Source: Geminicoccaceae bacterium (GTDB lineage Bacteria > Pseudomonadota > Alphaproteobacteria > Geminicoccales > Geminicoccaceae). From it: a stretch of 64,000 bases of DNA. The stretch spans positions 33,920-97,919 of the forward strand of contig JANXAZ010000011.1 in assembly GCA_025062095.1 (NCBI GenBank), in the 5' to 3' direction. The notes under the pieces are model-generated. The model was not told where the DNA came from. It worked only from the letters and a program-made list of their open reading frames with translations, and made no database searches. Positions 15,166 through 23,712 of this stretch are shown here, piece by piece. Every line of letters begins with the position of its first letter. Within the stretch, counting starts at the first letter, position 1. A program made the position numbers and the translations under genes.

Positions 15166-16380
15166 TCACGCGCATCGCGCGAGCTCCGGCAGAGCCGCGA
15201 CGAGGAGCCGGGCGAGCTCGTCCGCCGCGGCCGCGGCTCGCGCGAGCGTCTCGGCGTGGCTCGGCGGCGCGGCGGCGAGCCCGGCGGCGAGGTTCGTCAC
15301 CACCCCGATGCCCGCGACGCGCAGGCCGCAATGCCGCGCGGCGATCGCCTCGGGCACCATCGACATGCTCACGAGGTCGGCACCGAGACGGCGCAACATG
15401 CGGATCTCGGCCGGGGTTTCGAAACAGGGCCCGAGCATCGCGGCGAGCACGCCTTCGGCGAGCTCGAGCCCGATCTCGCCTGCCGCGCGATGCAGAAGCG
15501 CGCGCAAGCCGGGATCGTAGAGATCGTCGAGAGCGGGAAAACGCGGACCGATGCGCTCGTCGGCGGGCCCCACGAGCGGATTGGCGCCCTGCAGATTGAG
15601 ATGATCGCTCACGAGCACGAGCGAACCCGGCGGGACGGCCGGGCGCAGCGAACCCACCGCGCTCGCGAGCACCACCACGTGGCACCCGAGCTCACGTAAG
15701 AGGCGCACGGGCCGGGCGAGGGCCGCGGGTGGATGTCCCTCGTACAGATGCGCCCGTCCCTCCAGGCAGAGGAGCGGCACCCCGGCCAGCCGGCCGAGGA
15801 TCAGCCGACCGCGGTGGCCCGCCACGCTCGGCACCGGAAAGCCCGCGATCTCTCGCGCTTCGACCACGAGCACGGGCTCGATGCGCTCGGCCACCGCCCC
15901 CAGACCCGAGCCCAGCACGAGCCCCGCAACGGGCGAAAGCGCCCGCGCCGCCTCGCGAAGGCGGTCGAGGGCGCTCTCCCCGACCACCGCCGTTTCGCTG
16001 CGGAACCGGAAGGGAAAGGGCAGCAACGCTCCGAGCGTGGTGCGCAGCAACAGCCGCCCGTCCGGAAGGGCGACGCCGACCGGCGCTTCCGGCGCGGCGA
16101 ACTCGGCCAGCCGCTGCCGACAGCCACCACAAGGCACACAGGGTGGCGGTCCCTCGCCGACGACGAGGATTTCCAGAACGCGTCGCTCCCCGGCGGCGAC
16201 GAGCGCCCCCAGAGCCGAAGCTTCCGCGCACTGGCTCAGCGGATAAGCGGCGTTCTCGACGTTGCAGCCGGCGAAAATCCGCCCGCTTTCGGCGCGCAAC
16301 GCGGCACCCACGGCGAAGCCCGAATAAGGCGCCCAGGCACGGGCGCGCGCGGTCGCGGCGGCTGCGAACAACTCCTCCAT
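15166..16380 (-). CDS. Bifunctional cytidine deaminase / purine nucleoside phosphorylase fusion
   Basis: One 404-residue chain with two enzymes. Residues 1-about 130 are a cytidine deaminase: YSGFAVGAAL, NVENAAYPLSQCAE (C51, catalytic E53) and PCVPCGGCRQ with zinc ligands C84 and C87. Residues about 150-404 are a trimeric-type (PunA) purine nucleoside phosphorylase: GLVLGSGLG (about 153-161), GHRGRLILG, LEGRAHLYEGH and GIGVVTNLAAG with the base-binding Asn. The first part turns cytidine into uridine; the second splits inosine or guanosine. The stop lies 46 bases before deoA. ATG 16380 fits the deaminase start; an in-frame start at 16425 would add 15 Arg-rich residues. No stop codon, frameshift or linker break is visible, so it is a true fusion in this sequence. 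Confidence 0.88.
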   Translation of the reverse strand: MEELFAAAATARARAWAPYSGFAVGAALRAESGRIFAGCNVENAAYPLSQCAEASALGALVAAGERRVLEILVVGEGPPPCVPCGGCRQRLAEFAAPEAPVGVALPDGRLLLRTTLGALLPFPFRFRSETAVVGESALDRLREAARALSPVAGLVLGSGLGAVAERIEPVLVVEAREIAGFPVPSVAGHRGRLILGRLAGVPLLCLEGRAHLYEGHPPAALARPVRLLRELGCHVVVLASAVGSLRPAVPPGSLVLVSDHLNLQGANPLVGPADERIGPRFPALDDLYDPGLRALLHRAAGEIGLELAEGVLAAMLGPCFETPAEIRMLRRLGADLVSMSMVPEAIAARHCGLRVAGIGVVTNLAAGLAAAPPSHAETLARAAAAADELARLLVAALPELARCA

Positions 16381-16434
16381 CGCGCCTCGGCTCGTCCGAC
16401 CCCGCGTTCGTGCGGCTTTGCGCAAAAGCCCTAA

Positions 16435-16452
16435 GCCGAGCCGGCGCTCGGC
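16435..16452 (-). terminator. Candidate terminator at the left edge of the podoviral element
   Basis: GCCGAG (16435-16440) pairs with CTCGGC (16447-16452). On the minus strand the stem is followed by TTAGGGCTTTTGCG. A second small stem, GGCTTT/AAAGCC at 16414-16430, comes next. Together they lie 52 bases past the terminase stop and may end the long minus-strand operon. The U tract is poor. Confidence 0.4.
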
Positions 16453-16503
16453 ACCAGAGGGCTTCCCGCTTCGGGGCGGTGCGGCGGCACGGGGGAACCG
16501 CCT

Positions 16504-18036
16504 TCAGAGCGCGAACTCGCTTTCGGCGGCGAAGATCGGGCGGCCGTGCCAGCTCGGGCCGGCGGGGCGCGCGCTCACCTGCGGGAGACGCACGGGTTCG
16601 GCCAGAAGACAGGTGGCCACGGCGTCGAGCCCGTCGTCGCGGCCGCGCCCGTGCGGTCGCCAGCTGCGCATCTCGTCGAGGAAGGGGCTCGCGAGCACGC
16701 TTCGGTGCACGTGCAGACGACGCGCCGCGAGCAGCGGATCGAAGGCCTCGAGGATGCGCCGGTGCTTGGGCGTGGTCGTGGCTCTCTCGACGACCGCGGC
16801 ACCGACCCCCGCGCGCCGCAGCTCCTGGCGCAACAGCGCCGGCAGAAAGGCGCCGATACCGTTGGTTTCGACGATGATCGAGGGCAGGTGGTAGCGCGCG
16901 AGAAAGCGCGCCACCGCCCGACAGAGAAGCGTGGCCTCGTCGGCGCCCTCGCCCGCGCGAACGGCGAGGTATTCGATGGCGTGTAACCAATAATGCCCTT
17001 CGGCGTCGACGAACACGGCGGCGACCACGCTCGCGTCCCCGCGATCGGGGCGGCCGTAAGAAGGATCCCAGGCCGCCTGCGCCGAGATCATCCGTCTTCC
17101 GCCGATCTCCAGGAACTCGCGCCCCTGGACCGAGACGAGCTCGGCGGGATCGTCGTAGACCAACAAGAGATCGGGATCGAGCCGCACGTCCTCGAGGCGC
17201 GTGGGCAACAGCTGCATTTGGCTGCGGAACTTGGCGGGGCCGGCGCGTTCGATCAGCGAATCGACGATGTCCGGCGCGAAGCGATCGGGCCAGCGGCGTT
17301 CGCCCTCCTGCGAGAGGAGGGCGACCGTGAGGCGGGTGTAACCGGCGAGGAAAGGCTCGGATTCCCCGAGGTCGCGGCGCGGGTTCTCGGCGTAGATCGA
17401 ATGATCGCTGTGTGGAGTACCCAAATACATCATGAGCCCACCCGGTGCGAGCACGAAGTCGAGCTCGCGCAGCCGCTCGCGCAACAGAGCTCTCTTTTCG
17501 GGTGTATCGGTGGTGTTCGGGACCTCGACGTCGTCGCAGATGACGACATCGGCGCGCGAACCGGTGAGATTGCCTCCGATCCCGCGAGCGAGGAGCGAGG
17601 GATCGCGTCCGATCCGCGAGCGGCGGACGGTGAGTCGATCGGCGGCCCAGCATTCGGGGCGGCTCTCCAACAGTCCCTTGGTGAGGCGGTGCCGCTCCAG
17701 GATCCCGCGCACGTTGCGCGTCATCTTGGTCGCGAGCGCGTGATCGGCGGCGACGACGAGGATGCGCAGGTCGGGATCCCCGTACAAAAGCCAAGCGCAA
17801 TAAAGCGCGGCCAACGTCGACTTGCCGGCACTGCGGAACAACAACAAAAGGCGCCGATCCCCGTCGCGCCAGCGTTCGTCGAGCCACTGGCAGACCTGGA
17901 GATGGAGCAGGGGCGTGCTCATCCCCTGGTCTCGGTTCCAGAGCCAGACGAAGCGGTTGAAAGAGAGCGGGCGACGGGCGGGCGGCGAGGCTCCCGCCGG
18001 TTTGCGAACGCCCGTCGCGGGTCGTAAGAAAACCAT
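16504..18036 (-). CDS. Phage terminase large subunit
   Basis: A 510-residue packaging motor protein. The N-terminal ATPase shows a Walker A variant LLFRSAGKSTLA (about residues 65-76) and a Walker B ADVVICDDVE (about 161-170). The C-terminal nuclease shows AAWDPSYGRPDRGDASVV, IIVETNGIG and RGRDDGLDAVATCL with the spaced acidic residues of the RNase H-like fold. It resembles the T7 gp19/podoviral type. It cuts and pumps DNA into the prohead through the portal. It is the last gene of the minus-strand run, 3 bases after the 146-residue gene. No small terminase is recognisable. All motifs appear intact. Confidence 0.88.
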   Translation of the reverse strand: MVFLRPATGVRKPAGASPPARRPLSFNRFVWLWNRDQGMSTPLLHLQVCQWLDERWRDGDRRLLLLFRSAGKSTLAALYCAWLLYGDPDLRILVVAADHALATKMTRNVRGILERHRLTKGLLESRPECWAADRLTVRRSRIGRDPSLLARGIGGNLTGSRADVVICDDVEVPNTTDTPEKRALLRERLRELDFVLAPGGLMMYLGTPHSDHSIYAENPRRDLGESEPFLAGYTRLTVALLSQEGERRWPDRFAPDIVDSLIERAGPAKFRSQMQLLPTRLEDVRLDPDLLLVYDDPAELVSVQGREFLEIGGRRMISAQAAWDPSYGRPDRGDASVVAAVFVDAEGHYWLHAIEYLAVRAGEGADEATLLCRAVARFLARYHLPSIIVETNGIGAFLPALLRQELRRAGVGAAVVERATTTPKHRRILEAFDPLLAARRLHVHRSVLASPFLDEMRSWRPHGRGRDDGLDAVATCLLAEPVRLPQVSARPAGPSWHGRPIFAAESEFAL

Positions 18037-18039
18037 GGA

Positions 18040-18480
18040 TCACTCGAGTAGACTGCGTCTCGTTCCGAGCTCGGTGCCGAAAAGGTCGGGAGCGACCCGC
18101 AGCAGACGCGAAGGCGCGTCGTCGAGCAGGCTGCGTCGGCCGCGCGCGGCGTGCCGGGCGCGTACGAGCTCGATCCGCGCGCGGGTCTCGCGATCGCGGG
18201 CCGCGCGCAAAGCCCGGCTCTCTTCTTCGAGGCCGCGCAGGACGGCGTCGAACGAGCCGCCCGCGGCCGAGATTCCGAGCGCGCCCGCTCGCGCACGCTC
18301 TTGCGCGAGCCTGCGCGCGAGCGCCGCCTGTTCGCGGCGCCGTTCTTCCGCTTCGGCCGCCTCGATGCGCCGGATTTCGGCGCGCTTGTGATCCTCGAAC
18401 CGGTCCTTCCGGTCCTCGCGTGCCCTGTGCGCGAGCGCGAGTTCGAGACCGAGTGTGGCGAGGCTGGTGAGAGCACCCAT
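18040..18480 (-). CDS. Coiled-coil virion-operon protein (possible internal virion protein)
   Basis: The 146-residue product starts MGALTSLATLGLELALAHRA and then becomes a long charged helix rich in Arg, Glu and Ala (about residues 20-110), with the central AGALGISAAGGSFDAVLRGLEEESRALRAARDRE stretch. I do not recognise a family by sequence. Its place right after tail tubular protein B, with ATGA overlap, and the pattern of a short hydrophobic start, a coiled coil and a Gly/Ser hinge resemble small internal virion proteins (T7 gp14-like) in podoviruses. That is inference from position. TerL follows. Confidence 0.6.
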   Translation of the reverse strand: MGALTSLATLGLELALAHRAREDRKDRFEDHKRAEIRRIEAAEAEERRREQAALARRLAQERARAGALGISAAGGSFDAVLRGLEEESRALRAARDRETRARIELVRARHAARGRRSLLDDAPSRLLRVAPDLFGTELGTRRSLLE

Positions 18481-20432
18481 CAGTCGTTCACCTTGAGCTC
18501 GGCTTGCACGGCCAACAACGCGAAGGACGTGGCCGCATCGTCCCGAATGCGCCAAAGGAAATCGTTCTGCCCGCGGCGCCAGCCGCGCGCCCGCACCGAC
18601 ACGTCGCCGGAAAAGGCGGGCGCGCCCGGTTCGGCGAGCGCGAACGAGCGGGGGCCTTCGCCCGTATCCACCGCCAGCCGACGCGCCTCGGCGAGGCGGA
18701 AGGTCAGCCGCACCGGCCGATGGGCGGCATCGAGCGCGATCCCGCGGCCGGCGACGGCGGTGGGCGCGGGCTCGATCTCGTGGGCGTAAGGCACGCCGAC
18801 CACGAGCCGCGAGGCGGCGCGCGGCAGCCGGATCGTCGGAGAAGCGAGAAGACCGCGGAAGACTTGCTCGCCGTCGGCGAGCACGACGACCGCGCGGCCG
18901 ACGTACTCGTCGAGCCCCGACCAGATCGCGCTCGGCGCGCTCGAGCGCAACACGCGCGCGTGGTCGACCCAGACGTCCTCGTCGAGGACCTCGACGAACC
19001 TGCGCTCGCCCCACCGGAGAACGAGATGGAGCTTTCCGCGCAGCACGGCGACGGCGCATGCCTCGCCCGCGAATTCCTGCAGCGACCAGGCGGCCACGTT
19101 CGCGTTGCGGTCGATCCCGACCGTGGCGGCGCGTCCGTCGGCGCGCACGATCCACAGCTGGCGACGCCGGCCGTCGAAGACGACGTCAACGGGATCGACC
19201 AGGAGATGGCGGGAGAGCGTGGCGATGTCCGCCGCCTGATAGGCCTGTTCGACCTCGGTGTAGAGGAACTCGCGCAGCTCGCGGCCGCTCGCACCGACGA
19301 AGAGCGTGGCCCCGTCGACGTCCACGGGCCGCACCCGCGGGCTCGCCTGCGAGCCGATGCGGGTTTGGCGCTCCACCTGGGTCCCGCTCGGGGTGACCGG
19401 GAAGCCCTTGACGATCCATTCGCCGGCGGTGGTGAAGATCTGCAGGTTGCGCCCGGGCACGAGGGCGGTGATCACGTGCCGCGTCTCGTCCGAGAGGCGA
19501 AAGGCGATGGCCTCGTCGTCGAGACCCGTACCCGGATCGAAGTTCATGGGCCGGCCGGTGCGCGACATCCAGACCCAATCGGGCAGATCGCGCGAGCCAC
19601 CGAGCACCATACGGTCCTGGTGGAACGAGACGGTGCGCGGCCAACCGCGGGCCGGGCTGAACGCCTCCTCTTCCCACTGCCGCGTCCACCGACTGTCCGG
19701 AAAGGAGTCGTAGGCCTTGGCGAGCACCCGGTCCGGCGCCTGGTAGGAGAGGATGCGCACGAAACGACCGGAAATCCGCAGCCAGACGCCGTAATGCCGG
19801 GGGGTGAAGACGGGCGCCGCGGAAGCTCCGTCGACGTGGCGGGCCTCGACGACGACGTGATCGCCGGGCGAGGCCCCGGGTGGCGGGTTCGCACCGTCTC
19901 GGCGCACGCGGAGCGCGGTATCGGGAGCGGCGACCTTGGCGAAGGGCCCGAGGCCGCGGCGGACCCCCGGCTCCGGCTCGGTCGTCTCGAACTCCCACGG
20001 CGCGAGTTCCCAGCTGTCCGAGCCGCCGGCGGCACGGCGGCGTACGATTTCCATCCCGCGAACTTCGGGATGGACGACGTAGAGCCGATCGCGGTAGCGC
20101 GCCCAGTCGATCTCGAGGAGCTGGGCGGCGGACCAGGGAGCTTCGAGATCGGCGACCGTCGCCCATTCCCGCAGGACGACCAGGCGGTGGGGCGCGAAGA
20201 CGAGGAGAAAGGCGGCATCGGCGTCGTCGAAAGGAACCAGGCGCAGCGCGTCCGGCACTTCGGCGAGAACGCGCGTCCCGGGCCGTCGGACGACGCCGCC
20301 GGCGGGGTGCACGAAGACGTTGCGCAGCCGGCGCGCCCCGTCTTCTTGCGCCCGCAGATCGATGCGTCCGAACAAGAGCGGATCGAGCTCGCCCGAAGCG
20401 AAGCTCGTCTTGACGAGGAGTCGTCGGCTCAT
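18480..20432 (-). CDS. Podoviral tail tubular protein B (tail nozzle, T7 gp12-like)
   Basis: A 650-residue protein beginning MSRRLLVKTSFASGELDPLLFGRIDL, the N-terminal pattern shared by gp12-like nozzle proteins of many podoviruses (S-F-x-x-G-E-L-x-P). Later stretches such as FHQDRMVLGGSRDLPDWVWMSRTG, LVPGRNLQIFTTAGEWIV and VFDGRRRQLWIVRADG are beta-rich propeller-like repeats. In T7 the homologue forms a hexameric nozzle at the tip of the short tail. ATG 20432 overlaps the tail tubular A stop (ATGA), and its own stop overlaps the next start. No truncation is visible. Confidence 0.85.
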   Translation of the reverse strand: MSRRLLVKTSFASGELDPLLFGRIDLRAQEDGARRLRNVFVHPAGGVVRRPGTRVLAEVPDALRLVPFDDADAAFLLVFAPHRLVVLREWATVADLEAPWSAAQLLEIDWARYRDRLYVVHPEVRGMEIVRRRAAGGSDSWELAPWEFETTEPEPGVRRGLGPFAKVAAPDTALRVRRDGANPPPGASPGDHVVVEARHVDGASAAPVFTPRHYGVWLRISGRFVRILSYQAPDRVLAKAYDSFPDSRWTRQWEEEAFSPARGWPRTVSFHQDRMVLGGSRDLPDWVWMSRTGRPMNFDPGTGLDDEAIAFRLSDETRHVITALVPGRNLQIFTTAGEWIVKGFPVTPSGTQVERQTRIGSQASPRVRPVDVDGATLFVGASGRELREFLYTEVEQAYQAADIATLSRHLLVDPVDVVFDGRRRQLWIVRADGRAATVGIDRNANVAAWSLQEFAGEACAVAVLRGKLHLVLRWGERRFVEVLDEDVWVDHARVLRSSAPSAIWSGLDEYVGRAVVVLADGEQVFRGLLASPTIRLPRAASRLVVGVPYAHEIEPAPTAVAGRGIALDAAHRPVRLTFRLAEARRLAVDTGEGPRSFALAEPGAPAFSGDVSVRARGWRRGQNDFLWRIRDDAATSFALLAVQAELKVND

Positions 20433-21001
20433 CCGAGCCTCGCCTCGACGAGCGTGAAGTCTTCGATGGCGCGCGGTGTCGCCTGCTGACTGTCGACCGA
20501 TTTGGCGAGCTTGAGCTCGCTCGCCGCGAGGCGGTGCAGCACCTCGGCGCGCGCGGCGTTCTCGGTCAGCGGCAAGCAGAGTTCGGCCGCGAGCCTGGCG
20601 ACGAGGGCGGCGACGAAATGGGGCGGGAACTCGGCCGCAGCGGGTCGGCGTTGATAGGTCAAGAGCACCCGCGTCGCATCGGCGTGCAGGCGATTGCCGA
20701 AGACGCGGTAGACGAGACCGCGACCGCTCTCCCCGCAACCCGCGGAAAGGGTGCGCAAGAGATCCGGAGGCAGGCGAAAAGAGGCGGCGAAATCGCCGGC
20801 GGGCGGCACGGGATCCCGCTCGAGCTCGGCCTGGGCCAGCGAGAAGGCCCAAGGATGGGCGAGCAGCGTCGCGTCCCGGACGACGGGGTAAAGACGCGCG
20901 GCGAGCTCGGCCTCGACCGTGGGCTCGTCCAAGGAGGCGACGGGTCGGGCGCCGAGCTTGACGAGCGCCGCGGAGCAGAGCTCGGCTTCGGTGAGGGGCA
21001 T
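20429..21001 (-). CDS. Podoviral tail tubular protein A (head-tail adaptor, T7 gp11-like)
   Basis: A 190-residue protein with MPLTEAELCSAALVKLGARPVASLDEPTVEAELAARLYPVVRDATLLAHPWAFSLAQAEL at the start. L-x-x-L-G, a short helix and R-D-x-x-L-x-x-H-P-W are family traits of gp11-like adaptors. The middle has FRLPPDLLRTL and the C-terminal part is helical (ALVARLAAELCLPLTENAARAE). It joins the portal to the nozzle. It overlaps tail tubular B by ATGA. Length matches the family (about 190-200). Confidence 0.85.
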   Translation of the reverse strand: MPLTEAELCSAALVKLGARPVASLDEPTVEAELAARLYPVVRDATLLAHPWAFSLAQAELERDPVPPAGDFAASFRLPPDLLRTLSAGCGESGRGLVYRVFGNRLHADATRVLLTYQRRPAAAEFPPHFVAALVARLAAELCLPLTENAARAEVLHRLAASELKLAKSVDSQQATPRAIEDFTLVEARLG

Positions 21002-21023
21002 GGGGATCTCCCGGAAAAACGGA

Positions 21024-21380
21024 TCAGATCGCCGGGCCGACGGTCGCGCGCAGGGCGCGCACGACGGTGGCGAGCTCGGTCTCGAACGCGCCGACGACGC
21101 AGCCTTCCCGGCTCAGAGCGACGAGCAGGGAACGATCGGCGCGCACGAACACCGTCGCGCGATCGGGCCGGGCGGAGAGCGCCCGGGCGGGACGGGCCGG
21201 CCACAAGGCGAGGAACGGTGCGAGGAGCGGGCCCTCGAACTCGTAGCGGGGCGCTTCGATCAACCGCTCTTGCACGATCTCGAGGCTCACCGCGCAGTCG
21301 GGCTCGGCGGCCGTCGGTGCGGGCGGGAGAAGCACCAACCACGCCGCGAGCGTCGCGGCGCGCCGGGCGGGCGTGGTCAT
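21024..21380 (-). CDS. Hypothetical exported protein inside the virion operon
   Basis: A 118-residue product with a clear Sec-type signal peptide: Arg-containing start, hydrophobic AATLAAWLVLLPPAP and a likely cleavage after TAA/A around residue 25. The mature part has two cysteines (near residues 30 and 97) that could pair in the periplasm, and ends TVVRALRATVGPAI. I do not recognise a family. It lies between the putative cement protein and the gp11-like gene, where podoviruses normally have only structural genes, so an exported product is odd. Possible roles include lysis or superinfection exclusion; neither is supported by motifs. ATG 21380 is preferred because it gives a standard signal peptide. 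Confidence 0.55.
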   Translation of the reverse strand: MTTPARRAATLAAWLVLLPPAPTAAEPDCAVSLEIVQERLIEAPRYEFEGPLLAPFLALWPARPARALSARPDRATVFVRADRSLLVALSREGCVVGAFETELATVVRALRATVGPAI

Positions 21381-21457
21381 GATGGCGGACTCCGTGGGGA
21401 GGCGGGCGGCGGCCGGGGCGCGACGCCCCGGCCGCCCGGGCAACGGTCGGGCGCGGG

Positions 21458-21727
21458 TCAGCTCGCGTTGGTCGATCCGATCGGCGTCACGTCCGAGAGA
21501 TCGACGGTGCTACCGGTGTTCCCGAGCACGACGAGGATGCCGTGGCTCGGCACCAGGCCGACGCCGGCGTTGGCGATGACGACGTCGCCCACGCGCAGCA
21601 TGGCGGCGGCCGGATTGAAATAGCCCGCGGTGGCGAGTTCGGAGATCGGATCGGAGGTGCGGTAGTGCCAGAGGGTGAACCCGTTGGCGTAGGCGAGGGC
21701 GCTCAAGTTGCGCGGATCGCAGGCCAT
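21458..21727 (-). CDS. Small virion-operon protein at the cement/decoration-protein position
   Basis: The 89-residue product begins MACDPRNLSALAYANGFTLWHYRTSDPISELATAGYFNPAAAMLRVGDVVIANAG and ends in a beta-rich tail with LVVLGNTGSTVDLSDV. Many tailed phages carry similar small proteins with a W-x-Y-x-T/S-x-D core and G-Y-F stretch near the capsid gene. In Bordetella phage BPP-1 the cement protein gene (bbp16) follows the capsid gene (bbp17) in the same relative position. Function here is inferred from gene order only. It starts 1 base after the capsid stop. Confidence 0.65.
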   Translation of the reverse strand: MACDPRNLSALAYANGFTLWHYRTSDPISELATAGYFNPAAAMLRVGDVVIANAGVGLVPSHGILVVLGNTGSTVDLSDVTPIGSTNAS

Positions 21728-21728
21728 C

Positions 21729-22547
21729 TCACATCTCCCGGCAGGGGATCTTGACGACGCCTTCGTCGTCGATGAGCACGGCGCCCTGAGACATCCAGCA
21801 GGCGACGAAATGCGCGGCGCGGTCGCCGTGCCAGGTGATGTCGGTCACCACGTCCTGGCCGACGGCGTGACCGACGGCGCTCCGGTGGTACCAGAAGCAG
21901 GTGCGCATGCCGTCGCGCAGAGGCAGGCCGGAGTGCGCGATCCACAGCGTGCCGAGCCACATCTTGGCCTGGGCGCCGCGCCAGGGCAGGACGTCGTCGC
22001 CGACGTAGTCGGCGCTCGCGAACTCGGGCAGAGCGAGGAGCTCGGACCACTGCTTCCAGCCGACGACGGCGAAGCGCTGGCCGTCGTCGGGGACGTCCTT
22101 CGCGCCGAGATGCTCGAAAGCGGCGAGGACCTTCTGCTTGGTGAGCCCCTCGTTCGCGGCGCCGATCGAGGTCCTGGCCTGGGCGAGCGCGTTGATGATG
22201 AGCTCGTCGGTCTTGCGGCCGAGTGCATAGGCCCCGGCCGCGGCCAGCACCTGACGCTCGTCGATGTTGGTCTTGAGTTCGTCGAGCCGGTCGACCCATT
22301 CGCCGGCGTAGTAATCGACGAGCACGGCCTCGACGTGGCTGTGCTCGACGTTCATCACCGGCACCATGCCGTGCCGGGCCTTGGTCGCGGCCGTGCCCCT
22401 GCCGACTTTCTGGAAGACGGTGGTGCTGCCGCGGACGTTGTTCTTGGTACGAACGGTCGGGCGCAATTTCGATCCCTGCCGCTGATAGGCGGCGTGGACC
22501 TCGCGCTCGAACTGCTTGACGAACGCTTGGTCGATGCTCGTCGACAT
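21729..22547 (-). CDS. Major capsid protein, podovirus type
   Basis: A 272-residue protein starting MSTSIDQAFVKQFEREVHAAYQRQGSKLRPTVRTKNNVRG. This N-terminus and VKQFEREVHAAYQ-type helix are typical of a group of podoviral/siphoviral capsid proteins of about 270-330 residues. Further stretches include DYYAGEWVDRLDELKTNIDERQVLAAAGAYALGRKTDELIINAL and a W-rich ending. It should form the prohead shell (HK97 fold by family). It lies after the scaffold gene with a 121-base gap, and the small protein follows 1 base after its stop. Confidence 0.82.
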   Translation of the reverse strand: MSTSIDQAFVKQFEREVHAAYQRQGSKLRPTVRTKNNVRGSTTVFQKVGRGTAATKARHGMVPVMNVEHSHVEAVLVDYYAGEWVDRLDELKTNIDERQVLAAAGAYALGRKTDELIINALAQARTSIGAANEGLTKQKVLAAFEHLGAKDVPDDGQRFAVVGWKQWSELLALPEFASADYVGDDVLPWRGAQAKMWLGTLWIAHSGLPLRDGMRTCFWYHRSAVGHAVGQDVVTDITWHGDRAAHFVACWMSQGAVLIDDEGVVKIPCREM

Positions 22548-22668
22548 CGTTGACCTCGTGATCGTGGTTTTCGGGTTCGCGTGAACCGCCGGTTGTCCTC
22601 GCGGGGCCGAGCGGGCACGCGGGCTCGTCCGGGGCGGGCCGGTGCGGTTGTCCGCCCGGAACCGCGCA

Positions 22669-23415
22669 TCAGTCGCCGTAAAGGGCTTTGAAGCCCTCGG
22701 TGACGCGCGCGACGAATTCGGGATCGCGATCGCGCCAGTACCGGGGATCGCGGATCATCTGGTCGAGGGCCTTCTCGTCGAGGCGCGTCTCGCGCCCTTC
22801 GCCCCCGCCCGAGATCCGGGGTTCGGTTCCCGCCATCATGCGATGAAGGGCGAGCACGCCCCGATAGCTCGAAGCGAGAGCGGCGAAGACTTCGGGCTCG
22901 AGATGGGCTTCGCCCCAGGTCTTGAGCTCGCGCGCGACCTCGCGCCATCGCTCGGGGCCGCCGAAATGCGCCTCGAGCCGCTCGCGTTCGCGCAGAAAGG
23001 CGGCTTCGCTCGCGAGTTCCCGCACGAGCGGGACGAGGCGCTCGAGGGCGAGATCGTAGACCAGCTGCACCTGCTCTTGGGTGAAGCCGGCGGCGTGCAG
23101 CCGCCTGTTGATCTCGGGATCGGGCTCGATCAGACCCTCGACCGCCCGAATCTCGTATTCTTCGGGCTTCTCCGGTCGGCCGAGAGCGGCGAGCAGGCGA
23201 TCGCGCGCTTCGCGATCCTCGGGCCCTTGGGGCAGGGGGAGCGAACGGCCGAGCTTGCGCTCGAGCTCGAGGTAAGAGCGCAAGAGCGCCTCGACGCGGA
23301 TCGCACCGGCCTCGGGGTCCCAGAACTTCTCGGGCACGCCCGGTGGAGGGCCGTTGCTCGGGCTCGCGGCCTCGGTCGGATCGGAGGGGGAAACGACGGG
23401 GGTTTCGTTCTGCAA
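22669..23415 (-). CDS. Capsid scaffolding protein
   Basis: The 248-residue product is acidic and helical with a disordered Pro/Ser start (MQNETPVVSPSDPTEAASPSNGPPP), then VPEKFWDPEAGAIRVEALLRSYLELERKLG, a pattern seen in T7 gp9-like scaffold proteins (K-F-W-D/N-x-x-x-G-x-I-x-x-x-x-L-x-x-S-Y-x-x-L-E). The C-terminus FVARVTEGFKALYGD is typical (V-x-x-G-F-x-x-L-Y). It guides prohead assembly and is lost from the mature particle. It sits between the Bbp19-like gene (6 bases away) and the capsid gene. Confidence 0.85.
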   Translation of the reverse strand: MQNETPVVSPSDPTEAASPSNGPPPGVPEKFWDPEAGAIRVEALLRSYLELERKLGRSLPLPQGPEDREARDRLLAALGRPEKPEEYEIRAVEGLIEPDPEINRRLHAAGFTQEQVQLVYDLALERLVPLVRELASEAAFLRERERLEAHFGGPERWREVARELKTWGEAHLEPEVFAALASSYRGVLALHRMMAGTEPRISGGGEGRETRLDEKALDQMIRDPRYWRDRDPEFVARVTEGFKALYGD

Positions 23416-23421
23416 GATCGC

Positions 23422-23712
23422 TCATCCTCGGTTCGCGGACGGGACGGAACAGACGCCCTGGCCGCGTTGGATCAGGTGCAGGATGTGCGCGACGACCGAG
23501 CGCTGCCCTTCGACGTGACGGAGTTCGGCGTCGCTCGCCGTGGGCGGCACGCGCCGGTCGAGAAAGCAGCGCCGCAGATGGTCGAGCACGAGCGCGCCGT
23601 CGGCGCCGCGGAAACAGCGGGCGAAGGCGAGGGCGAGGCGATCGGTCGCGTCGTGCGAGAAGTCCGCGACCTCGAGCTCGGCCCAAGGGTCGGCAGAGGC
23701 GCGCGACTTCAC
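23422..23712 (-). CDS. Bbp19-like small phage protein
   Basis: The 96-residue frame from GTG 23712 contains RLALAFARCFRGADGALVLDHLRRCFLDRRVPPTASDAELRHVEGQRSVVAHILHLI, matching the Bbp19 family (F-x-x-x-F-x-x-x-x-G-x-x-V-L-x-x-L-R-R, then G-x-x-x-x-x-x-x-I). The role is unknown; in phages it lies between portal and scaffold genes, as here. It overlaps the portal stop by GTGA. A longer in-frame reading upstream lies within the portal gene and is not needed. Confidence 0.75.
   Translation of the reverse strand: MKSRASADPWAELEVADFSHDATDRLALAFARCFRGADGALVLDHLRRCFLDRRVPPTASDAELRHVEGQRSVVAHILHLIQRGQGVCSVPSANRG

Noticed and set aside
18504..20489. A 661-residue open frame on the plus strand opposite tail tubular protein B
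   Set aside because: It is Arg/Asp/Gly-rich with no family resemblance and lies exactly across a well-supported gene; such antisense frames are common in GC-rich coding sequence.
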